Assembly: GCA_018333605.1 (NCBI GenBank) | Contig: JAGXSV010000082.1 | Location: 1 to 64,000 of the forward strand | DNA length: 64,000 nucleotides | Direction of reading: 5' to 3' | From: Hydrogenophaga sp. | GTDB lineage: Bacteria > Pseudomonadota > Gammaproteobacteria > Burkholderiales > Burkholderiaceae_C | Shown: positions 47,939 to 56,104 of the stretch, one piece after another | How positions within the stretch are numbered: position 1 is the first letter of the stretch | How the letters are laid out: every line of letters starts with the position of its first letter | The notes under the pieces: generated by a model | The model's input: only the letters and a program-made list of their open reading frames with translations | The model's database searches: none | Told to the model about the DNA's origin: nothing | Translations under genes and position numbers: made by a program

Positions 47939-48913
47939 TCATTTGCGGAACGCGTCGACCATCGCCTGGCCTTCGGGACCGGCCTTGGCCAGCCATTCCT
48001 TGAGCATGGTGTCACCGACCTTCTTCATGTCGGCGCTGAGCGCCGCAGGTGAGGGCAAGATCTGCATGCCCCCCGCCTTGAGCTTGTCCAGGCTTTCGGT
48101 GTTGGCCTTACGGCTCTCGACCCAGCCGCGCGTTTCGGCATCGACAGCGGCCTTGAGCACGGCGGCCTGGGTCGGCTTGTCCAGCGCATCAAAGGCCCGC
48201 TTGTTCACCAACAGGGCATTCTTGGGCAGCCAGGCCTGGGTGTCGTACCAGTACTTCACATGTTCGTGAAGCTTGGCGTCGGCACCGGTGGGACCACTCG
48301 ACATCATGGTTTCGGTCACGCCGGTGGCGAAGGCCTGACTCACTTCTGCCGCTTGCACCGTGACGGGCTGAGCGCCCACCAGCTCTGCAATGCGCGCGGT
48401 GGCCGGGCTGTAAGCACGCCACTTGATGCCTTTGAGGTCGGCCGCACTGTTCAGCGGCTTCTTGCTGTACAGGCCCTGTGGCGGCCATGGCACGGCGAAC
48501 AACACCATCATGCCCTGCTCGGCAAGCTTTTTCTCCAGCACGGGCCGCTGCGCCCTCCAGAGCTTGGCGGCCTCGTCGTAGCTGTCGGCCAGGAACGGCA
48601 GACCATCGGCACCGAAGATCGGCCACTCGTTCTGGTAATTCACCAAAATGATCTCACCGGCCTGTGCCTGACCGCCCTGCACCGCGCGCTTGATTTCGGG
48701 TGCCTTAAACAGGGCGGCGTTGGCATGCACCGTGATCTTGAGCTTGCCGCCACTGGCCTTGTCCACGTCGACCGCGAACTGACTGATGTTGACCGTGTGG
48801 AAGTTGCTGGCCGGGTAGGCGGTGGCCAGATCCCACTGGACTTGGGCAAAGGAGGGTTGCGACAGCGCAAACGCAGCAGCGACGACCGAGAGTTGGAAAG
48901 CGCGACGTTTCAT
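47939..48913 (-). CDS. dctP: TRAP transporter substrate-binding protein (DctP family)
   Basis: A 324-residue periplasmic protein with a signal peptide (KRRAFQLSVVAAAFALSQPSFA). The mature part shows typical DctP sequence: VDKASGGKLKITVHANAALFK, then KGIKWRAYSPATARIAELVGAQPV and HVKYWYDTQAWLPKN. It captures the substrate for DctQM. It is the first gene of the operon and is divergent from the regulator and the pxp genes, which suggests 5-oxoproline as ligand. The ATG has TTAGGAG upstream. Confidence 0.93.
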   Translation of the reverse strand: MKRRAFQLSVVAAAFALSQPSFAQVQWDLATAYPASNFHTVNISQFAVDVDKASGGKLKITVHANAALFKAPEIKRAVQGGQAQAGEIILVNYQNEWPIFGADGLPFLADSYDEAAKLWRAQRPVLEKKLAEQGMMVLFAVPWPPQGLYSKKPLNSAADLKGIKWRAYSPATARIAELVGAQPVTVQAAEVSQAFATGVTETMMSSGPTGADAKLHEHVKYWYDTQAWLPKNALLVNKRAFDALDKPTQAAVLKAAVDAETRGWVESRKANTESLDKLKAGGMQILPSPAALSADMKKVGDTMLKEWLAKAGPEGQAMVDAFRK

Positions 48914-48992
48914 GGAAGCTCCTAAGGGTGAGGTGGAACCGGTTGCAGGTCAATCCTGCGCTAAGCTGATCGGACTGTAGATATCAAGCCAC

Positions 48993-49063
48993 TAAATTGT
49001 GATCGGTATTTTCCCTAATCACCAATATTTTGTTGACAATTTATCGGCAAAAAATTTTAGAAT
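48993..49063. promoter_or_regulatory. Divergent control region with promoter and inverted repeats
   Basis: An AT-rich stretch between dctP and the regulator carries TTGACA at 49033-49038 and TAGAAT at 49058-49063 (spacing 19; TTTAGA at spacing 17 is an alternative), reading towards the regulator. TAAATTGT (48993-49000) and ACAATTTA (49036-49043) form an inverted repeat spanning the promoter. TGATCGG occurs twice (48968 and 49001). These are candidate operator sites. Confidence 0.55.
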
Positions 49064-49085
49064 AAGCCACCCTGAAGGACAACAC

Positions 49086-49634
49086 ATGGCCAAGACGCCC
49101 AAAGCAACTGTCGGTCCCATCCCCAAGGCCACCGGTACACACATCGTGTCCTCGGCGCACCTGGTCTCGCCACAAAGCGCGGAAATGAGCGAGTTCGAGT
49201 TCGGCCTGATCGTGGCCAGCAACGCCTTTCACCGCTGGGTGGTGCACTGCATGGCGGCCGCGGAGTTGAAAGACCTGATGCCGCTGGACGTGCTGGTGCT
49301 GCACCACGTCTCGCACAGGACACGCAACAAGCGGCTGTCCGACATCTGTTTCATCATGAACATCGAGGACACCCACCTCGTGAACTACTCGCTCAAGAAG
49401 CTGGTGAGCCTGGGTGTGGTCGCCTCCAGCAAGTCGGGCAAGGAGGTCACCTACGCCGCCACCGAAGCGGGCAGCGCCACCGTGCAGCGCTACCGCGAAA
49501 TCCGTGAGCAATGCCTGATCCAAGCGCTGCATGCCGACGATGCGCTCAACAAAGACATTGGCGAACTCGCGCGCTTGCTGCGTGTGTTGTCCGGCATGTA
49601 CGACCAGGCGGCTCGCTCCGCCGCATCGTTGTGA
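49086..49634 (+). CDS. MarR-like winged-helix transcriptional regulator
   Basis: A 182-residue winged-helix protein. A variable N-terminus (about 30 residues rich in Lys, Pro and Thr) precedes the DNA-binding core: LDVLVLHHVSHRTRNKRLSDICFIMNIEDTHLVNYSLKKLVSLGVV, then a wing with SGKEVTYAATEAGS. Similar regulators accompany pxp genes. It probably controls the divergent TRAP operon and the pxp genes. The ATG at 49086 follows GAAGGA. Its stop overlaps the GTG of pxpB (GTGA). Confidence 0.85.
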   Translation: MAKTPKATVGPIPKATGTHIVSSAHLVSPQSAEMSEFEFGLIVASNAFHRWVVHCMAAAELKDLMPLDVLVLHHVSHRTRNKRLSDICFIMNIEDTHLVNYSLKKLVSLGVVASSKSGKEVTYAATEAGSATVQRYREIREQCLIQALHADDALNKDIGELARLLRVLSGMYDQAARSAASL

Positions 49635-50380
49635 AGACCGCCCCACGCCTGCTCGCCCTCGGTGACAGCGCCTGGACGCTGGAGTTCGGCAACGCCATCG
49701 ACCCCGCCATCAACGCCCGGGTCATGGGCCTGGCCGACCAGCTCGCGCTGGCCCGTGGCACAGAGGCGCTACTGTCCAGCGTGACCGATGTGGTGCCCAC
49801 CTTCCGCTCGCTCACGGTGCATTACAACCCCGTGGAAGCCAACGCTGCTGTCTTGGGAGAGCGCTTGCTGGTGCTCGCCCGGCAAGCATGCCCCGCCACG
49901 CAGCCAGGCCGCTTGTGGCATCTGCCGGTGTGTTTCGACGCCGACTTCGCGCCCGACCTGCCGGGCCTGGCCGAGGCCAAGGGGTTGAGTCCTGGCGACG
50001 CCATTGAGCGCCTGCTGGACGCCCGCTTTCGCGTCTACATGCTGGGCTTCCAGCCCGGCTTTCCCTACATGGGCGGCGTGCCATCCGAGCTGCAGATGCC
50101 CCGCCTGCCCGTCCCGCGCCAGAAGGTTCCTGCGCAATCCGTGGCAGTGGCGGGCGCCATGTGCTCGGTCTACCCTTGGGAAAGTCCGGGCGGCTGGCAT
50201 TTGGTGGGTCGCACCCCGGTGGTGCTGTTCGACCTGCGCTATGCCGACCACCCCGCCATGCTCGGCGCTGGTGACGAGGTGCGCTGGTACGCGGTGGACC
50301 GTCAGACCCACGATGCGCTCGCTGCCGAAATTGCACAAGGCCTGCCGCGCGAGACGTTTCTGAAAGCGCTGCACGGATGA
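49631..50380 (+). CDS. pxpB: 5-oxoprolinase subunit PxpB
   Basis: A 249-residue protein of the KipI/AHS1 family: LTVHYNP near the middle, then the typical GFQPGFPYMGGVPSELQMPRLP, GAMCSVYPWESPGGWHLVGRTP and FDLRYAD. With PxpA and PxpC it hydrolyses 5-oxoproline (pyroglutamate) to glutamate using ATP. The start is GTG at 49631, overlapping the regulator stop; pxpC overlaps its stop by ATGA. Confidence 0.94.
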   Translation: MKTAPRLLALGDSAWTLEFGNAIDPAINARVMGLADQLALARGTEALLSSVTDVVPTFRSLTVHYNPVEANAAVLGERLLVLARQACPATQPGRLWHLPVCFDADFAPDLPGLAEAKGLSPGDAIERLLDARFRVYMLGFQPGFPYMGGVPSELQMPRLPVPRQKVPAQSVAVAGAMCSVYPWESPGGWHLVGRTPVVLFDLRYADHPAMLGAGDEVRWYAVDRQTHDALAAEIAQGLPRETFLKALHG

Positions 50381-51414
50381 GCGGACTCCTCGACATCGTT
50401 CAGCCCGGCATCGCCACCACCGTGCAAGACAGCGGCCGGGTGGGACACCGGCACCACGGCATGCCGCTCTCCGGCTGGCTGGATGGGCCATTGGCCCAAG
50501 CCGCGAATGCGCTGTTGGGCAACCCGCTCGACCACGCCGTGCTGGAGCTGCGCGGCATGGGCACGGTGTTGCGTGTGAAGGCCGGGCCGGTGAGGGTCGC
50601 GCTCACAGGTCGCATCAGCGCCACCTGCTTGCGGACCGATGGCGGCCGCAGCACCCTGCCCGCCTGGCACAGCGCCACGCTGCAAGAAGGTGATCGCCTG
50701 CATCTGGGCTCAGCAGACAGCGGCAGCGCTTACCTGGCGGTGGCGGGCGGGCTGCTGGTGCCGCCGCAGCTCGGTAGCCGATCCAGCTACTGGCGCGCCG
50801 GGCTCCCCGGCGTGCTCGGCCGGGCTTTGCGCCCGGGCGACGAACTGCCTTGCGGCGCCTGGACGCTAACCGACCCCAGGGAGTGGCGGTGCCGCACGCC
50901 GTGGACGGCCGGCGATGGCCCGGTGCGCGTGCTGCTCGGGCCCCAGCACGACCACTTCAGCGTCGAGACCATCGCGCAGCTTCTGAGCCAGGACTGGGAA
51001 GCCACCGCCGCACAGGACCGCATGGGCCTGCGTTTGCTGGGTGAGCCGCTGCGGCACATCCATGCCGCCGCTGCCGACATCGTGTCCGACGGCGTGGCGC
51101 CCGGCGCCATCCAGGTGCCGGCCAGTGGCCAGCCCATGGTGCTGCTGGCCGACGGCCAGACCGTGGGCGGTTACCCGAAAATTGCGACTGTGATCAGTGC
51201 CGACCTGCCCCGGCTGGCGCACCTGCGGCCCGGCACACGGGTGCGCTTTGAAAGCGTCAACCTGGAAACGGCGCACCGCGCGCTGCTGAGCGAGCGCGAC
51301 CGCTGGCAACGCTGGCTCACCACCCTTGAGACCTACCTGCCGCCCGGCACCGTGGACGAAACCGCCCTGTATGGCGCCAACCTGATCAGTGGCGTGTTGC
51401 ACGCCACGCCCTGA
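50377..51414 (+). CDS. pxpC: 5-oxoprolinase subunit PxpC
   Basis: A 345-residue protein of the KipA/AHS2 family: GIATTVQDSGRVGHRHHGMP at the N-terminus, then YLAVAGGL, GPQHDHF and QDRMGLRLLGEPL, the usual blocks of biotin-dependent carboxylase-like subunits. It forms the PxpABC complex. ATGA overlap with pxpB; pxpA follows after 12 bases. Confidence 0.94.
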   Translation: MSGLLDIVQPGIATTVQDSGRVGHRHHGMPLSGWLDGPLAQAANALLGNPLDHAVLELRGMGTVLRVKAGPVRVALTGRISATCLRTDGGRSTLPAWHSATLQEGDRLHLGSADSGSAYLAVAGGLLVPPQLGSRSSYWRAGLPGVLGRALRPGDELPCGAWTLTDPREWRCRTPWTAGDGPVRVLLGPQHDHFSVETIAQLLSQDWEATAAQDRMGLRLLGEPLRHIHAAAADIVSDGVAPGAIQVPASGQPMVLLADGQTVGGYPKIATVISADLPRLAHLRPGTRVRFESVNLETAHRALLSERDRWQRWLTTLETYLPPGTVDETALYGANLISGVLHATP

Positions 51415-51426
51415 CAAGGAGCACCC

Positions 51427-52200
51427 ATGAAGCAACCCACCATCAACCTCAATGCCGATCTGGGCGAAAGCTTCGGCGCCTGGCGCATGGGCGACGACGC
51501 GGCGCTGCTGCAGGTGATTGGCAGCGCCAACATTGCCTGCGGCTTCCACGCGGGCGACCCGGTGGTGATGCGCGACACGGTGCGCCTGGCACTGACCCAA
51601 GGCGTGAGCCTGGGCGCGCACCCGGCGTTTCCCGACCTGCAAGGCTTTGGCCGGCGCGCGATGCAGCTGTCGGCCAAAGAGCTGGAAGCCGCCATCCTGT
51701 ACCAGGTCGGTGCGTTGCAGGCCATGGCGGCAGCCGAAGGCGGCCGGGTCACCCACGTCAAGCCGCACGGCGCGCTCAACAACATGGCCTGCGCCGACGC
51801 CGCCGTGGCCGCCACCGTGGCCCGGGCGGTGCGGGCGCTGGACCGCGAACTCATCTTGCTCGCGCCCGCCCTCTCGGCACTGGAAGCAGCGGGCATGGCG
51901 GCCGGCCTGCGTGTGGGCCGCGAGGTGTTTGCCGACCGCACCTACCAGGCCGACGGCCAGCTTACCCCGCGCTCGCAGCCCGGCGCCGTGCTGCACGGCG
52001 CCCAGGCCTGCGTGCAACACGTGCTGCGCATGCTCGACGCGCAAGGCATCGTCACCACCGATGACCAGCGCCTGCCCACCCGCATCGACAGCATCTGCGT
52101 GCATGGTGACGGACCCGACGCCGTGGCTTCGGCACAGCAACTCCGCGCAGCGCTGGAAGCCGCTGGCTACCGGCTGGCACCGCTGAACGCGCTGGCCTGA
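51427..52200 (+). CDS. pxpA: 5-oxoprolinase subunit PxpA (LamB/YcsF family)
   Basis: A 257-residue protein of the LamB/YcsF family: INLNADLGESFGAWRMGDD, ANIACGFHAGDP, VKPHGALNN, EVFADRTYQADGQLTPRS and ICVHGDGP. It is the catalytic partner for opening the 5-oxoproline ring. The ATG at 51427 follows AAGGAG. It completes a regulator-pxpB-pxpC-pxpA transcript, and the divergent TRAP operon likely brings in the substrate. Confidence 0.96.
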   Translation: MKQPTINLNADLGESFGAWRMGDDAALLQVIGSANIACGFHAGDPVVMRDTVRLALTQGVSLGAHPAFPDLQGFGRRAMQLSAKELEAAILYQVGALQAMAAAEGGRVTHVKPHGALNNMACADAAVAATVARAVRALDRELILLAPALSALEAAGMAAGLRVGREVFADRTYQADGQLTPRSQPGAVLHGAQACVQHVLRMLDAQGIVTTDDQRLPTRIDSICVHGDGPDAVASAQQLRAALEAAGYRLAPLNALA

Positions 52201-52247
52201 ACCCCGGATTTGGGCTGGGTATCATCAAAGCCCCTCACTTCACCCCC

Positions 52248-52263
52248 CTCCCGCTGGCGGGAG
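52248..52263. repeat. Small GC-rich palindrome after pxpA
   Basis: CTCCCGC-TG-GCGGGAG is a perfect 7-base inverted repeat in the pxpA-rdgC gap. It resembles short GC-rich intergenic hairpins common in these genomes; it has no T-run. Confidence 0.45.
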
Positions 52264-52306
52264 CGGGAGCCGGTCCCAGACGCACCGGCGCAACCCAAGG
52301 AAATCC

Positions 52307-53302
52307 GTGTTCAAGAATGTAACGATCTACCGCATCGCGCCCGGCTGGGACGTGACGCTGGAAGCGATGGAAGCCGCGCTGGACGCGGCGCGCTTTGTGC
52401 CCTGCGGGGCCTCGCAAGACAAGTCGGTGGGCTGGGTAGAGCCGCGCGGCGAACCGCACGGCCCGCTGGTGGAGTCGGTGGCGGGGCAGCGCATTTTGAA
52501 GCTGATGATCGAGACGAAAAGCGTGCCGGGTTCGGTGGTGCGCGAAAAGGCGCAAGAAGAAGCCGACCACATTGAAGCCGCCACCGGCCGCAAACCGGGC
52601 AAAAAAGAAACCAAGGCCCTGCGTGAAGACGCGCTGCTGGCCTTGCTGCCTCAGGCCTTTCCGCGCCGCGGCGCTACCTGGGTCTGGATCGATCTGGCCA
52701 ACGGCTGGCTGGTGACCGACGCCAGCAGCCAGGGCAAGCTCGACGAGTTGGTGACTGCGCTGGTGAACGCCTTCAACGACCTGAGCCTGACGCTGCTGCA
52801 AACCCAGGTGACGCCACAGACCGCCATGACACAGTGGTTGTCGGCCACCTCACCCGACGAATGGCCCGGCCGTTTCAGCGTGGAGCGCGAGTGCGAGTTG
52901 AAGTCGGGCGACGAAGAAAAGAGCGTGGTGAAATTCACCCGCCACAACCTGGCCACCGACGAGGTGCGCCAGCACATCACCGAGGGCAAGCTGCCCACGC
53001 GCCTGGCCATGAGCTGGGAAGGCCGCATTGGCTTTGTGCTGACCGAATCGCTGCAACTGAAAAAACTGACGTTCCTGGAGGGTGTGTTCGACGATCGCGC
53101 CAGCGACGATGAAAGCGGTTTTGACACCGATGTGGCGCTGACCACCGGGGAACTCACCCAGCTGATCCCCGAGCTGATCGAAGCGCTGGGTGGTGAAATG
53201 GCCTTTGGCGCTGCGCCAGCCGATGCACCCGCCGCCAGTAGCGCCAGCAGGGGTCAAGCAGCCGTCACGGCTGTGGGCGACGACGGCGACCCGCCGTTCT
53301 GA
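52307..53302 (+). CDS. rdgC: Recombination-associated protein RdgC
   Basis: A 331-residue protein with the RdgC N-terminus (MFKNVTIYRI) and later blocks LPQAFPRRGATWVWIDLANGWLVTDASS, LPTRLAMSWEGRIGFVLTE and LEGVFDDR. RdgC is a ring-shaped DNA-binding protein that limits RecA action. The start is GTG at 52307 with AAGGA upstream. About 30 extra residues at the C-terminus exceed the E. coli protein and look disordered. Confidence 0.95.
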   Translation: MFKNVTIYRIAPGWDVTLEAMEAALDAARFVPCGASQDKSVGWVEPRGEPHGPLVESVAGQRILKLMIETKSVPGSVVREKAQEEADHIEAATGRKPGKKETKALREDALLALLPQAFPRRGATWVWIDLANGWLVTDASSQGKLDELVTALVNAFNDLSLTLLQTQVTPQTAMTQWLSATSPDEWPGRFSVERECELKSGDEEKSVVKFTRHNLATDEVRQHITEGKLPTRLAMSWEGRIGFVLTESLQLKKLTFLEGVFDDRASDDESGFDTDVALTTGELTQLIPELIEALGGEMAFGAAPADAPAASSASRGQAAVTAVGDDGDPPF

Positions 53303-53332
53303 CATCCTCCCACCTGACACCGCACGCCCACC

Positions 53333-53716
53333 TTGCCCAGCGTCATCGCCATTTGCCTCGGTGCCTGCCTAGGTGCGCTTGCCCGCTGGCGGCTGAGCCT
53401 GTGGCTCAACCAAGGCACGGCCCTGCTGCCCTGGGGCACGCTCACGGCGAACTGGGTGGGCGCTTACCTGGTGGGTTTTTCCGTGGTGGTGTTTCAGAGT
53501 CAGACCCAGCTGGACCCGGCTTGGCGCCTCGCCATCGTCACGGGGCTGCTGGGCGCACTCACCACGTTTTCCACGTTTTCGGTGGAGGTGGTGAGCATGT
53601 TGCAGCACGGCCGCTGGTTGCTCGCTGCCGGCACCACCAGCCTGCACCTGCTGGGCTCGCTGCTGCTCACCTGGGCCGGCATGCGCACCGCCAGTGTGTG
53701 GTTCACCGCCGGCTGA
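53333..53716 (+). CDS. crcB: Fluoride channel FluC (CrcB)
   Basis: A 127-residue membrane protein with four helices. Fluc marks are GACLGALARWRLSLWLN, TLTANWVGAYLVGF and GLLGALTTFSTFSVE. It exports fluoride as a dimer. The start appears to be a TTG at 53333. Only 30 bases separate it from rdgC, leaving no room for a fluoride riboswitch. Confidence 0.93.
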   Translation: MPSVIAICLGACLGALARWRLSLWLNQGTALLPWGTLTANWVGAYLVGFSVVVFQSQTQLDPAWRLAIVTGLLGALTTFSTFSVEVVSMLQHGRWLLAAGTTSLHLLGSLLLTWAGMRTASVWFTAG

Positions 53717-53731
53717 TGCTGAGCGTCTGAA

Positions 53732-54175
53732 CTACTTCAGCACGGCGCCGGAGGCGTCTTGCACCTGCACGTTGATCGCGATGCCCTGGCGCACACTCAT
53801 CGACACGGTGCAGAAATCTTCGAACTGAGCCAACACGCGGTCCAGATGCTCCAGCTCGGCGGCGGGCCGACCCAGTTCCAGCTTCACGTTGATCCCCACG
53901 ATGCGCAGGCGCTTGTCGGCGTTGCGCCCCATTTCGGGCGTGGCCGTGGCCTTGAGCTCGCCAGGGTCTTGCTTGAACTTCTGCAGCGCAAACACCAGGC
54001 TCGCGCTCAGGCAGTTGGCCACCGCTGCCAGCAGCATGTGGTTGGGCGCTGGCCCGCTGCCCTGCCCCAGCGGCTCGGGCTCGTCGGCCAGCATCGTGGC
54101 GATATTGGGGCCGAAATCCACCAGAAACTGGTAACCGGATTGCCGGGTGATCGTGACGATCGCGTTGTCGCTCAT
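53732..54175 (-). CDS. OsmC/Ohr-family protein
   Basis: A 147-residue OsmC-like protein with the two conserved cysteines in NHMLLAAVANCLSAS and EDFCTVS. Members reduce organic hydroperoxides through a thiol pair or have related redox roles. The ATG at 54175 has AGGAG five bases upstream; the frame is open to 54259. It is divergent from the sulfide:quinone-oxidoreductase-like gene and shares a regulatory region with it. Confidence 0.88.
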   Translation of the reverse strand: MSDNAIVTITRQSGYQFLVDFGPNIATMLADEPEPLGQGSGPAPNHMLLAAVANCLSASLVFALQKFKQDPGELKATATPEMGRNADKRLRIVGINVKLELGRPAAELEHLDRVLAQFEDFCTVSMSVRQGIAINVQVQDASGAVLK

Positions 54176-54250
54176 GGGGACTCCTGTGGGTGAAAAGGCA
54201 AGCCATTGACCCGCCTCAATAGGGCAAAAGATACCGGGAACACCATGGAG

Positions 54251-54268
54251 CCTTGACAAATATCAAGG
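54251..54268. promoter_or_regulatory. Palindrome in the osmC / SQR divergent region
   Basis: CCTTGACAAATATCAAGG has perfect 6-base arms. It contains TTGACA, so it may overlap a -35 element. It lies 75 bases from the OsmC-family start and 107 bases from the flavoprotein start. Confidence 0.5.
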
Positions 54269-54300
54269 TTTTTCCAAGGCATCTGGACCTATAGTAACAA

Positions 54301-54312
54301 ACCCCCAGGGGT
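54301..54312. promoter_or_regulatory. CsoR/CstR-like operator upstream of the SQR gene
   Basis: ACCCCCAGGGGT followed by ATAAAG resembles ACCCC-NN-GGGGTAT operators bound by CsoR-family repressors, including persulfide sensors of the CstR type. TATAGT (54290-54295) and TATAAA (54312-54317) flank it. No repressor gene is nearby in the window, so the link is inferred from sequence likeness and the gene controlled. Confidence 0.5.
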
Positions 54313-54375
54313 ATAAAGCCAAAAACCAAACCACTGGGCAGCTGGCACACAGGTACCACATCACAGGAGACAAAC

Positions 54376-55725
54376 ATGCCCCAAGAATTCCCCAAGGCAA
54401 GAATGCCGATGTTGCCCGAGCCGGCCAGGCGGCGCTTTCTCTCGGGTCTTGCTGCACTGCCCCTGGCCGCCGCAGTGGCGCAGACCAGCACGGCAGCCCG
54501 AGCCACCACGGTGAAAACCAGCGTCCGTATTGTCATTGCCGGTGGCGGCGCGGCGGGCCTCACAGCGGCGTCTCGCCTGGCGGCTGCGCTGCAGGGCGCC
54601 AGCATCACGGTGGTGGATTCGCGCAAGGAACACTATTACCAACCAGGTTTCACCCTGGTGGCCGCCGGCATCAAGCCGCAAGACTATGTGACCTCGCCAA
54701 CCAGCAGCTACATCCCCAAAGGCGTGGAATGGGTGAACGAGCGCGTGGCCGAGATCGACCCCGAAGGCAACAAGGTGGTCACCGAGAGCGGCAAGGCGGT
54801 CCCCTACGACTATCTGATTGTGGCCACTGGGCTGGAGCTGCACTACGCAGGCATTGAAGGCATGGACACGGCGCGCATTGGGCAAAACGGCCTGGGCAGC
54901 ATCTACCACAGCCCGCAAGCCGCCTCGGCCACCTGGGGCGCCCTGAGCCAGTTTGCCGACTCCGGTGGCGTGGGCCTGTTTGGCCGCCCGGCGGGTGAAA
55001 TGAAGTGCGCAGGCGCGCCACTGAAATACGCCTTCATTTCTGACGACCACTTGCGCCGCCGGGGCAACCGCGGCAAGGCGGAATTGATCTACATGGCACA
55101 AAGCAAGTCCCTGTTTGGCGTGCCCATCGTGGCCGAAAAGGTTCGCATGCTTTTCCAGGACCGTGGGGTCAAGGTCAACCACGAACACGTGCTCCAGTCG
55201 ATCGACCTGGACAAGCGCCTGGCCACGTACAAAACCCCCACCGGCACGGCCGAACAGGCTTACGATTTCATCAACGTGGTGCCGCCCATGCGCGCACCCG
55301 AAGCCGTGCGCAACAGCCCGCTGCCCTGGACCGAAGGCCCGTTTGCCGCCGACGGCTGGATGGAGGTGGACCGCGACACGCTGCGCCACAAGCGCTACCG
55401 CAATGTGTTCGGTGTGGGCGACATTGCCGGCGTGCCCAAGGGCAAAACAGCGGCCAGTGTGAAATGGCAGGTGCCCGTGGCCATTGACCACCTGATCGGC
55501 GACATCACCGGCAAAGCCTCCGCCGAGGTCTACAACGGCTACACCTCGTGCCCGCTGATCACGCGCCTGGGCCAGGCCATGCTGATCGAATTTGACTACA
55601 AGGACAACCTCATCATGTCCTTCCCCGGTGTCATTGCGCCGCTGGAAGAGCTGTGGATCAGCTGGGTCATGAAGACCATGGCGCTCAAGCCCACCTACAT
55701 CAGCATGCTGCGCGGTCGCGCCTGA
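54376..55725 (+). CDS. Sulfide:quinone oxidoreductase-like flavoprotein
   Basis: A 449-residue FAD protein. An N-terminal export signal of twin-arginine character (RRRFLSGLAALPLAAAVAQ) precedes the Rossmann motif IVIAGGGAAGLTAASRL. The SQR-like cysteines lie in MKCAGAPLKYAF and YTSCPLITRLG. The C-terminus has an amphipathic region typical of membrane-attached SQRs. SQR oxidises sulfide and passes electrons to quinone; a relative with another substrate is possible. The ATG has AGGAGA upstream, and a DUF5368-like gene follows after 17 bases. Confidence 0.85.
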   Translation: MPQEFPKARMPMLPEPARRRFLSGLAALPLAAAVAQTSTAARATTVKTSVRIVIAGGGAAGLTAASRLAAALQGASITVVDSRKEHYYQPGFTLVAAGIKPQDYVTSPTSSYIPKGVEWVNERVAEIDPEGNKVVTESGKAVPYDYLIVATGLELHYAGIEGMDTARIGQNGLGSIYHSPQAASATWGALSQFADSGGVGLFGRPAGEMKCAGAPLKYAFISDDHLRRRGNRGKAELIYMAQSKSLFGVPIVAEKVRMLFQDRGVKVNHEHVLQSIDLDKRLATYKTPTGTAEQAYDFINVVPPMRAPEAVRNSPLPWTEGPFAADGWMEVDRDTLRHKRYRNVFGVGDIAGVPKGKTAASVKWQVPVAIDHLIGDITGKASAEVYNGYTSCPLITRLGQAMLIEFDYKDNLIMSFPGVIAPLEELWISWVMKTMALKPTYISMLRGRA

Positions 55726-55742
55726 CCGCCAAGGAGAACCCC

Positions 55743-56096
55743 ATGAAAGAACTCGACCCGCTGGTCTTCCTGTCCGTGTTTCAGGAAATGCTCGGCTTCT
55801 GGCTCTGGATCATGCTGGCGGCTGCGGTGGTGGGCGTGGTGGCGTTTGTCGCCTTGCTGGTGCGCGAACGCGGCCTGGTGTCGCGCCGGCTGGTGCAGTC
55901 CGAGTTGCTGGGCATTTTCGGTGGCGCCGTGGCGCTGGTCATCATGGCCCGGGTGTCTTCGTCGGGCTTTACCGATGCGGGCGGCCCGGCCGACTGGTTC
56001 CTGATTGCCTTGGTGTACGGCGTGGGCCTGGTGGCCACGGTGGTGCTGGCCTACACGGTCATGGGCTGGATATCGCCGCGGCGCAGCGCGCGCTGA
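55743..56096 (+). CDS. Small membrane protein (DUF5368-like)
   Basis: A 117-residue protein with three predicted membrane helices: FWLWIMLAAAVVGVVAFVALLVRERG, ELLGIFGGAVALVIMARVSSSGFTD and WFLIALVYGVGLVATVVLAYTVMGW. It resembles DUF5368 proteins, which are found beside SQR genes; the assignment is from memory of the family. ATG at 55743 follows AAGGAG. It probably acts with the flavoprotein, perhaps as a membrane anchor. Confidence 0.65.
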   Translation: MKELDPLVFLSVFQEMLGFWLWIMLAAAVVGVVAFVALLVRERGLVSRRLVQSELLGIFGGAVALVIMARVSSSGFTDAGGPADWFLIALVYGVGLVATVVLAYTVMGWISPRRSAR

Positions 56097-56104
56097 ACGC
56101 TGCT

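Noticed and set aside
53303-53332. Fluoride riboswitch before crcB
   Set aside because: Only 30 bases separate rdgC and crcB and no crcB-motif pseudoknot sequence is present.
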